Shown here piece by piece: positions 1 to 5,050 of a DNA stretch of 5,948 nucleotides. The stretch covers positions 1-5,948 of the forward strand of contig JBDKTK010000315.1 of NCBI GenBank assembly GCA_039680225.1. Reading direction: 5' to 3'. The notes below the pieces were generated by a model. It was given only the letters and a program-made list of their open reading frames with translations. It did no database searches and was not told the DNA's origin. The position numbers and the translations under genes are program-made. The stretch comes from JBDKTK01 sp039680225 (lineage in GTDB: Bacteria; Desulfobacterota; Syntrophia; Syntrophales; UBA4778). Each line of letters starts with the position of its first letter. The first letter of the stretch is position 1.

Positions 1-887
1 GCGCCCTGCTCTTCGGCGCACTTATCGCCGCAACCGATCCCGTCTCGGTTGTTGCCACCTTCAAGGAAGCGGGTGTCCGCGGAAGGCTGCGGCTCCTGGT
101 CGAGGCCGAAAGCCTTTTGAACGACGGGACCGCGGCTGTCGCCTTTGCAGTGGTCCTTGCCGCGGTTTCCGGAACAGCCGCCCCCAGCATCGGGGGAACG
201 GCGCAGGTCCTGGCCTTTACAGTCGGCGGCGGGATTCTGTTTGGGGCGCTTACGGCAGGCGTCATATCGCTCCTGATGTGGCGGACCGAAGACAACCTTG
301 TCCTGTTCACATTCACTTCGGTGGCCGCCTACAGCTCATTTCTCCTTGCGGAACATTTCCACTGTTCAGGCATCCTCGCCTGCGTCACTGCGGGCCTCAT
401 TATCGGAAATTCCGGCCCCCCGGCAAACGCTTCCTCCCAGGCAGGAATACCCGTGGAGGCCTTTTGGGAATACCTGGGATTCATGGCAAACTCATTGATC
501 TTCATGGGAATAGGGATACACGAGCTGCGACAGGATATCGGCGGCGTTCCGGCTCCCGCCGGCATCGCGGTTGTCCTGGTATGCCTGGGACGAATGTTTG
601 CGGTATACCCCTGCTGCGCAGTGTTCGGCAGGTCCGGCCTGCGCGTCGACAGGAGGCATCAGCATGTCCTGTTCTGGGGGGGCCTGCGCGGGGCGCTCGC
701 GCTGGCGCTCGCCACGGGACTCCCTGACTGGCTGCCTCATCGTGAAACAATTATTTCGGTTACGTTCGCGGTTGTCGCGTTCTCGATTTTCGTTCAGGGC
801 CTGACCATGACGCCTCTGCTGCGCCGCATGGGGGAGATCAAGGGCCCCGGTGTCTCCGTTAACTCCGGGCCAAAGACAGCAGAGTAA
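1..887 (+). CDS. CPA1/NhaP-type Na+(K+)/H+ antiporter, C-terminal part (5' end off window)
   Basis: Integral membrane cation/proton exchanger, expected to swap cytoplasmic Na+ or K+ for external H+ and so maintain pH and ion balance. The frame is open from base 3 and gives 294 residues before the TAA stop. Residues 11-13 read TDP and residues 36-41 read ESLLND. This matches the NhaP ion-binding arrangement (Thr-Asp, then Glu, then Asn-Asp), and the 29-residue spacing between Thr and Asn equals that in archaeal NhaP proteins. The ND pair is typical of electroneutral CPA1 exchangers. Further support comes from several hydrophobic helices, the motif GGLRGALALALA with its conserved Arg near residue 229, and the C-terminal FVQGLTMTPLLRR. 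About 118 N-terminal residues are missing by comparison with the family. The protein ends soon after the last helix, so it has no long cytoplasmic tail. An internal TTG at 117 lies within the conserved core and is not the start. Which cation it prefers cannot be told. Confidence 0.93.
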   Translation, partial: ALLFGALIAATDPVSVVATFKEAGVRGRLRLLVEAESLLNDGTAAVAFAVVLAAVSGTAAPSIGGTAQVLAFTVGGGILFGALTAGVISLLMWRTEDNLVLFTFTSVAAYSSFLLAEHFHCSGILACVTAGLIIGNSGPPANASSQAGIPVEAFWEYLGFMANSLIFMGIGIHELRQDIGGVPAPAGIAVVLVCLGRMFAVYPCCAVFGRSGLRVDRRHQHVLFWGGLRGALALALATGLPDWLPHRETIISVTFAVVAFSIFVQGLTMTPLLRRMGEIKGPGVSVNSGPKTAE

Positions 888-890
888 AAA

Positions 891-908
891 GCTGGCTATG
901 AAGCCGGC
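891..908 (-). terminator. Small hairpin, terminator-like only when read leftward
   Basis: GCTGGCT (891-897) pairs with AGCCGGC (902-908) around an ATGA loop, giving a 7-bp stem with one G-T wobble. It lies 4 bp after the antiporter stop. Reading rightward no T-run follows it, so it is a poor intrinsic terminator for the antiporter. Reading leftward it is followed by five T's (the A-run at 886-890). It may simply be an mRNA 3'-end stabilising hairpin. No leftward gene nearby needs it. Confidence 0.25.
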
Positions 909-940
909 CTGATTACGCTGCATTTTCATCCATGCGCCGG

Positions 941-1011
941 CGAAAAATAATATTTATCCTGATACAGCCGCGGAAAAAAAAAGCATACACATATGCCATG
1001 CCGTAAGGAGG
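941..1011 (+). promoter_or_regulatory. AT-rich leader and ribosome-binding site of the DUF4410 gene
   Basis: The 134-bp gap between the antiporter and the lipoprotein gene turns sharply A/T-rich from 941 (an A-run, TAATAT at 948-953, and nine A's near 974), which suits a promoter. I could not pick a convincing -35/-10 pair: TTTTCA at 923-928 with TAATAT has a 19-bp spacer, which is too long. The strong Shine-Dalgarno sequence AAGGAGG at 1005-1011 sits 10 bp before the ATG at 1022 and fixes that start. The out-of-frame ATG at 1012 has no such site. Confidence 0.4.
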
Positions 1012-1021
1012 ATGTTATCCC

Positions 1022-1723
1022 ATGAGAAGAAAAAATTTAATCATTGCGGTCCTTATAGCCGTGACAGCCGCCGGGTGCGCAACAACAAAGGTGAGCAATC
1101 GCGAACAGCTCGTGACCGAACAGCTCCCGAAACCGGCCCATGTCTGGGTTTACGATTTCGCCGCCACGCCCGGGGATATCCCGGCCGATTCAGAATTCGC
1201 CGGAAAGTTTGAATCCTCTCCCCAGACGGACGAGCAGATTGCGACAGGCCGGAAACTGGGCAACAGGATCGCGGTCGACCTCGTGAAACGGATCAACGCC
1301 ATGGGAATGCCCGCAAAACATGCTGCGGCATCCTCGAAGCCGCAGATCAATGATCTCGTCCTCAGGGGCTATCTGCTTTCATCAGAAGAAGGGAAAACCG
1401 GAAGGCGCGTGGCGATCGGATTGGGAGCAGGCTCTTCCAATCTGCAGGCGGCGGCCGAAGGTTTCCAGGTGACGCCCACGGGCCTGCGCAAGCTCGGTTA
1501 CGGTCAGACAGATGCAGCCGGCGGCAAGACCCCCGGGGTGGGTGTCGGCGCCGCCAGTTACGCGATCACGGGCAGTCCCGCCGGCCTCATCATTACCAGC
1601 GGGATGAAACTGTACGGGGAAAAGAGCGGTAAAGGCAAGATAGAAGGGCGGGCCGATCAGACTGCAAAGGAAATCGCCGATATTCTCAAGGCTCGATTTC
1701 AGCAACAGGGCTGGATCAAGTAG
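1022..1723 (+). CDS. DUF4410-family lipoprotein
   Basis: Predicted membrane-anchored lipoprotein of 233 residues; its biochemical function is unknown. The N-terminus has basic residues (RRK), a hydrophobic stretch (6-17) and a lipobox ending AAGC with the lipidated Cys at 19. The next residue is Ala rather than Asp, which by enterobacterial rules favours the outer membrane. The mature part follows the DUF4410 pattern. It has VWVYDFAATPGDI at 41-53, then a helix with GRKLGNRIAVDLVKRINAMG at 76-95. The LVLRGYLLSSEEG region (112-124) leads into RRVAIGLGAG (128-137). A glycine/alanine-rich hydrophobic stretch covers about 171-194, and a conserved tail ends EIADILKARFQQQGWIK. An AAGGAGG ribosome-binding site supports the ATG chosen. 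The STAS gene starts 21 bp after its stop, so the two are probably co-transcribed. The family assignment is from recognised sequence pattern; no function should be inferred beyond envelope location. Confidence 0.85.
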   Translation: MRRKNLIIAVLIAVTAAGCATTKVSNREQLVTEQLPKPAHVWVYDFAATPGDIPADSEFAGKFESSPQTDEQIATGRKLGNRIAVDLVKRINAMGMPAKHAAASSKPQINDLVLRGYLLSSEEGKTGRRVAIGLGAGSSNLQAAAEGFQVTPTGLRKLGYGQTDAAGGKTPGVGVGAASYAITGSPAGLIITSGMKLYGEKSGKGKIEGRADQTAKEIADILKARFQQQGWIK

Positions 1724-1744
1724 GGGACTGAAAGGAGGAAGAGA

Positions 1745-2107
1745 ATGGGGGCAACAATCAGACGGGAGCAAAACGGCATCTGGGTGGTGCACCTCAGCGG
1801 CGCCGTTGGCAAGGACGAATTGGACGCTGTGCAGTCTGCCGCCCTCAAGGAATATAGTCCCGGGGAAAAAGCCAGGGTGTTGGTCATGGTAGATGATGAT
1901 TTCCGGGGCCTGACAGGGGGAGTTCAGGAGTGGAGCGACGTGAGCTTTATCATGAAGTACGGCGACAAGATTGCGAAGATCGCTATAATCGGCAATCCCG
2001 CATGGGAACAGGACATGCTGATGTTTACCGGAGCAGGAGTGAGGCTTGCCCCCGTGAGATACTTCAACAGCGGCCAGCTTGCCGACGCGCAAAACTGGCT
2101 GTTATGA
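1745..2107 (+). CDS. SpoIIAA-like STAS-domain protein (DUF3478 type)
   Basis: Small soluble protein of 120 residues with no signal peptide or membrane segment. It fits the SpoIIAA-like STAS fold over nearly its whole length. It opens with a strand (IWVVHLSGAVGKDEL, 12-26), followed by a helix and the core strand ARVLVMVDDDFRGL (43-56). Next come WSDVSFIMKYGDKIAKIAIIG (63-83), W87 in NPAWEQDML, and a tail with VRYFNSGQLADAQNWLL (104-120). The late 'FN/F...eA..WL' ending is typical of this family. It lacks the DSxG phosphorylation motif of true sporulation SpoIIAA, so regulation by an anti-sigma kinase is not indicated. AAGGAGG at 1732-1738, 6 bp before the ATG, supports the start. It lies 21 bp downstream of the lipoprotein gene, which implies one operon. 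Members are usually annotated without function; some are thought to bind lipids or hydrophobic ligands, but nothing here shows that. Confidence 0.85.
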   Translation: MGATIRREQNGIWVVHLSGAVGKDELDAVQSAALKEYSPGEKARVLVMVDDDFRGLTGGVQEWSDVSFIMKYGDKIAKIAIIGNPAWEQDMLMFTGAGVRLAPVRYFNSGQLADAQNWLL

Positions 2108-2195
2108 AGTGCTGCAGTTCCAGGCTTCTAAATACGTCGAAATGACGATCGTTACAACGACTGATGTTTTATAGAGCGATTTCCGGGAAATCAAA

Positions 2196-2966
2196 ATGGC
2201 ATACCTGAGGGGAGCAGCGCTTGCGATCGTTTTTTTTCTGGCAATACCTTTTGCGATTGCCGCTGAGCCCCGCGGTGACGGTGATAAGGACGTTATCGGC
2301 GATATAGACCCGACAAAACCCGTAATTTTCAATATCCGTGAGGAATTTTATAAACTCGAAGGGGATGCCTGGAGAAATGCCTTTATCCTGAGAACGGATG
2401 TGATCAGGGTCGGGGGGCTGCGGAACCTGCTCCTGCGCTTTGACGTGCCCATTTCATCGGCCGACCTGGGACAGGGCACACACACGGGCCTGGGCGACAT
2501 CTACGGCCAGTTCCTCGCAATTCTCTACGGCACGGATAATTTCTTCTTTGCCGCAGGCTCCGGCCTCACATCGCCCTCCGCAACGGAAAGCAGCCTGGGG
2601 GCGGGAAAATGGCAGGTGGACCCCCTGGCCATCCCCGGATGGTGGTTTGGGGAACGGCGGGCCCTTTTCTTTGTCAAGGTGCAGGACTATATATCCTTCG
2701 CCGGACAATCGGACCGCGCCGATGTCCACTACATGACGGTAAACCCTTTTTTTGTAGCAAAGCTCAGTGAAAAGTGGTGGGCAGGAGCAGATACCGAGGC
2801 AAAGTTTAACTGGGAGCAGGACAACAGGAAAAGCTACAAATCGGGGGTTGTCCTTCTCAGGATGTGGACCAAAACATTCGGCACCTGGATAAAACCGGAG
2901 ATCCCCTGGGGCCCGAACCGCGAGGGGGACTGGAATATGAAAGCCTCTTGCTTCTGGAATTATTGA
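2196..2966 (+). CDS. Putative outer-membrane beta-barrel protein (MetA-pathway/transporter-like)
   Basis: 256 residues with a clear Sec signal peptide: basic residue at 5, hydrophobic core 8-20, and an AIAA cleavage region at 20-23. The mature part has alternating hydrophobic/polar segments rich in aromatic residues, as in beta-barrels, for example 63-70, 78-88, 116-124, 156-169 and 178-190. It also contains THTGLGDIYGQFLAILY (95-111), which resembles the GxGD.. region of the 'putative MetA-pathway of phenol degradation'/transporter barrel family. The C-terminus ends in aromatic residues (SCFWNY), in keeping with an outer-membrane assembly signal. It probably sits in the outer membrane; the substrate is unknown. 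The start has only a weak ribosome-binding site (CCGGGAAA upstream), but a TAG at 2172-2174 and no other start codon between limit the choice to this ATG. The gene follows the STAS gene by 88 bp and may belong to the same unit. The exact family is uncertain; the exported nature is firm. Confidence 0.7.
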   Translation: MAYLRGAALAIVFFLAIPFAIAAEPRGDGDKDVIGDIDPTKPVIFNIREEFYKLEGDAWRNAFILRTDVIRVGGLRNLLLRFDVPISSADLGQGTHTGLGDIYGQFLAILYGTDNFFFAAGSGLTSPSATESSLGAGKWQVDPLAIPGWWFGERRALFFVKVQDYISFAGQSDRADVHYMTVNPFFVAKLSEKWWAGADTEAKFNWEQDNRKSYKSGVVLLRMWTKTFGTWIKPEIPWGPNREGDWNMKASCFWNY

Positions 2967-2981
2967 GAGTGGTCATTCGTG

Positions 2982-4262
2982 CTATTGAAATGATAAGAGG
3001 TGCGACCGCAGGTTGGCCTTGCGGTTTTTCAGGTTGAGCTTTTTCCGGATGTTGTCCCGGTGAAACTCGACTGTGCGCGAAGAAGTTTTGAGGAGGCCGG
3101 CTATTTCCTTGGTTGTCCGGCCTTCCTTGATGAAGTTGATAACCTGGATCTCCGTGGGGGTGAGATTCGGGTATTTGGTGGAAAGGTTGCGCAGGAACGG
3201 GGAAATGATGTTGTTGATATTTTCCTCGATTATCTTCAGCTGGTTGAGCCGGCGGCTGTCGACATCCGTCATTTTCATATTCTCGATGTACGGCAGGATC
3301 AGCTCCCGCATGTTGGAGAGGACTTTCTCCTCGAGTTCGACCCGGTCTTCCTCCCGGTGTTTGAGCAGGACCTTCAGGGCCATGTTGGCCTCTTCCAGGT
3401 TGCGGGATTTTTCCCTCAGTTCCCGCTCGCGCTTGCGCAGGTCCTCCTCCATCATCTTGCGTTCCGTGATGTTGCGGGCTATCCCATGGATGGAGACCTG
3501 CCTGCCGTTTACCTTGACTGTCCGGGCGTTTATCTCCACCCACACCGCCTCGCCTTCCTTCGTATAGGTCAGGAACTCCCGGGGGTTCGAATATTCGACG
3601 CCGTCGAGTTTTTCCTTGAGCATCTCGCGCGCTACCGGCAGGTAATCCCTGTCGAGCAGGTCCTTTATATTCAAACCCAGCATCTGGTCCGGCTCATACC
3701 CGAATGTCTTGGAAGCGGCCGCGTTGCAGGAAAGGATCTTGCCTTCGAAGTCCAGGACGAAAATTATGTCGTTGGCATTCTCGAAGAGTTCCCGGTACTT
3801 CTGCTCCGACTGCCTCATAGCCTCTTCGGCGCGCCGCCGCTCGGTCACATCGGTGACTATCTCGACAATCCCGGTCATATTGCTGTTTTCATCCCGGACG
3901 GGATAGCTGCGCAGGACCCAGTTCTTCTTATAAGATGAAAAATCTATGACCTCGTGGGGATCGCCCGTCTCCAGGGTCTTTTCGGCGGGACAGACCCGGC
4001 ACACCCGGTTCCGGCCGTGCAGCACATTGTAGCAGTGCTTGCCGTTGAGCTCTCCGGGCTTCAGGTTGAAAGCGGCGTGCATGGCCTTGTTGGCCCACAG
4101 GACGTTCATGTCCTTGTCCAGGTAGAGCACCAGCTCCGTCATCGCGTCCAGGATGACGGACTTCTCCTGTTCCGATTTGATCAGTTTTTCAAGCAGGCCC
4201 TTGTACTTGTCTTCGACCCGGAGGATATCCACGCCCGCTGTTGATTTTCCTGTTTTGGCCAT
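2982..4262 (-). CDS. PAS-PAS-LuxR one-component transcriptional regulator
   Basis: 426-residue cytoplasmic DNA-binding sensor. A short N-terminal helix (about 14-35) leads into PAS domain 1 (about 33-141). That domain contains Cys77, Cys88 and Cys91 in the pattern C-x10-C-x2-CP and ends with the usual DVTERRRAEEAM linker. PAS domain 2 (about 150-268) starts SEQKYRELFENANDIIFVLD and ends ARNITERKMMEEDL. A charged coiled coil follows (about 265-320), then a helical region (about 325-360). The LuxR/GerE helix-turn-helix comes last (about 363-424): LTPTEIQVINFIKEGRTTKEIA, then recognition helix SSRTVEFHRDNIRKKL and LKNRKANLRSHLL. There is no receiver domain, histidine kinase or membrane segment, so the PAS domains are the likely signal input. 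The start ATG has a modest GAGG site 9 bp upstream. It lies 105 bp downstream of the exported OB-like protein gene on the same strand and may be co-transcribed with it. Ligand and target genes are unknown. Confidence 0.92.
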   Translation of the reverse strand: MAKTGKSTAGVDILRVEDKYKGLLEKLIKSEQEKSVILDAMTELVLYLDKDMNVLWANKAMHAAFNLKPGELNGKHCYNVLHGRNRVCRVCPAEKTLETGDPHEVIDFSSYKKNWVLRSYPVRDENSNMTGIVEIVTDVTERRRAEEAMRQSEQKYRELFENANDIIFVLDFEGKILSCNAAASKTFGYEPDQMLGLNIKDLLDRDYLPVAREMLKEKLDGVEYSNPREFLTYTKEGEAVWVEINARTVKVNGRQVSIHGIARNITERKMMEEDLRKRERELREKSRNLEEANMALKVLLKHREEDRVELEEKVLSNMRELILPYIENMKMTDVDSRRLNQLKIIEENINNIISPFLRNLSTKYPNLTPTEIQVINFIKEGRTTKEIAGLLKTSSRTVEFHRDNIRKKLNLKNRKANLRSHLLSFQ

Positions 4263-4304
4263 TTGTTTAAGCCTCGGGGGGATATTATTCTGTTTTCAGG
4301 GAAG

Positions 4305-4317
4305 TTTCCACAGGAAA
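4305..4317. repeat. 13-bp inverted repeat upstream of the regulator gene
   Basis: TTTCC-ACA-GGAAA is a perfect 5-bp inverted repeat with a 3-bp centre, 43 to 55 bp upstream of the regulator's ATG in the 105-bp gap. Its place and symmetry would suit an operator bound by a dimeric regulator, possibly self-regulation. It is short enough to arise by chance, and no second copy was noticed in the other intergenic regions. Confidence 0.2.
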
Positions 4318-4367
4318 TGATCGTTGGGAGCGGGCGTCCCGGGGGGCAGCCACTGCAAGCAATGCGA

Positions 4368-4802
4368 TTATTTCTTTTTCTCGCCGGCCCATACCGGGGC
4401 GCCGTTTTCATCCCGCAGTTTAAGGCTTCTATCGCCTTTTTTTAAAATTGAGGCGATTATCGCCGGCTTCCCTTCACAGTCAACGCGCGAGCCCGTGATC
4501 TCGATCTTGTCGCCCGGCGCGATTTCGCGTTTTTGCTTCTTCATGAACCATAACGGGCCCAGGTGGACGGGAATCGTTTCCTTGCCCGCCTTCACGATCA
4601 ACTGGACGCCCATGCTCATGCCCCTGGGGACGAACAGGTCCATCTTGATCAGCTCGCCGCTCAGGGTCTCGACAGTCCCGGGGTCGAACATTTCATTGTA
4701 TGCCGATCCGGGGCCCCAGCCGTCGTCGGCGGCATACAACATTCCGGCCGCTGCCAGCAATTGAATCAACACCAGTACTGCTGTTAATCTTGATTTCCTC
4801 AT
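4368..4802 (-). CDS. Exported small OB-fold-like protein of unknown function
   Basis: 144 residues. A Sec signal peptide (basic RKSR, hydrophobic 7-20, cleavage near LYA-A at 22-25) predicts export to the periplasm or beyond. The mature part begins with a short acidic and Gly-rich segment. A compact beta-rich domain follows: GTVETLSGELIKMDLF (42-57), GMSMGVQLIVKAGKETIPVHLGP (61-83), W85, then APGDKIEITGSRV (95-107), GKPAIIASILKKGD (111-124) and LKLRDENGAPVWAG (128-140). The pattern 'G.V..l.G.v......GMS.GV.L.V......PVHLGP.W......i.pGD.v.vtGS.v...GkpaiiA' suggests an OB-like barrel. I recall similar proteins annotated variously as hypothetical or 'DNA-binding', but the signal peptide argues against a cytoplasmic DNA-binding role. 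The lone mature cysteine is Cys109. The start is fixed by an AGGAGA site at 4805-4810, a few bases before the ATG. The gene precedes the regulator on the same strand and is divergent from the Fe-S protein. Confidence 0.75.
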   Translation of the reverse strand: MRKSRLTAVLVLIQLLAAAGMLYAADDGWGPGSAYNEMFDPGTVETLSGELIKMDLFVPRGMSMGVQLIVKAGKETIPVHLGPLWFMKKQKREIAPGDKIEITGSRVDCEGKPAIIASILKKGDRSLKLRDENGAPVWAGEKKK

Positions 4803-5050
4803 GTTCTCCTCTTGCCTTTCACGGTATTTTATCAGCCAACCCTATAATTAGTAAACTGCTTTGGATCAGGGAATAAGGGAACCGATTAATTTCTCCCCCG
4901 GCGGGCATGAAAATCAGCGGTATTCCGGAGCATTCGGGGCTAAGCGCAAAAAACAGCAGGCGCAACATATCCGGATTATACTTACCTTTAGAACCATTAT
5001 GTTGTAGGTTAACTTGCTTTTAAGAAACAGATCAAAACAGGAGGAGTGAA
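4803..5050. other. Divergent intergenic region between the OB-like and Fe-S protein genes
   Basis: This 248-bp stretch separates two genes transcribed away from each other, so it should hold promoters for both. No ORF, tRNA or strong repeat is visible in it. The left part has the leftward promoter candidate. The right part (about 4965-5035) is A/T-rich and ends in a very strong Shine-Dalgarno run, AGGAGGAG (5039-5046), 4 bp before the ATG at 5051. I could not identify a convincing -35/-10 pair for the rightward gene. A 6-bp GTTAAC palindrome lies at 5007-5013 and may be chance. Confidence 0.5.
4826..4855 (-). promoter_or_regulatory. Candidate sigma-70-type promoter for the exported OB-like gene
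   Basis: Reading leftward, TTTACT (4850-4855, four of six matches to TTGACA) and TAAAAT (4826-4831, five of six matches to TATAAT) are separated by 18 bp. The -10 lies about 24 bp from the start codon, leaving a short leader containing the AGGAGA ribosome-binding site. The region is A/T-rich compared with the genes. This is a match by eye only. Confidence 0.35.

Noticed and set aside
492..929. 145-residue open frame on the - strand
   Set aside because: Antisense to the conserved antiporter core, with no family features in its translation.
1012..1212. Upstream ATG start at 1012 before the lipoprotein gene
   Set aside because: It overlaps the Shine-Dalgarno sequence, is in a different frame, and gives a featureless peptide; the ATG at 1022 gives a lipobox signal and the DUF4410 pattern.
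1382..2092. 236-residue open frame on the - strand
   Set aside because: It runs antisense across both the lipoprotein and STAS genes, spans their intergenic gap, and its translation has no family features.
2857..3543. 228-residue open frame on the - strand rich in Pro, Gln and Gly
   Set aside because: Same strand but a different frame from the regulator gene, overlapping its coiled-coil and DNA-binding regions. The composition is typical of an out-of-frame reading of charged helical codons.
3000..3938. 312-residue open frame on the + strand
   Set aside because: It lies wholly antisense to the PAS-LuxR gene, whose domains are unmistakable. Its translation shows no recognisable domain and it has no ribosome-binding site; it is a by-product of the GC-rich codon usage on the other strand.
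4325..4350. G/C-rich inverted repeat (CGGG/CCCG) between the OB-like and regulator genes as a terminator
   Set aside because: The stem is only 4 bp with a 3-base loop and no T-run follows it on the transcribed strand.
5004..5019. Sigma-54-like -12 element (TTGCTTT) ahead of the Fe-S gene
   Set aside because: The required GG of the -24 element is not at the proper spacing: positions 5004-5005 read GT, and the nearby GG at 5007-5008 is too close.
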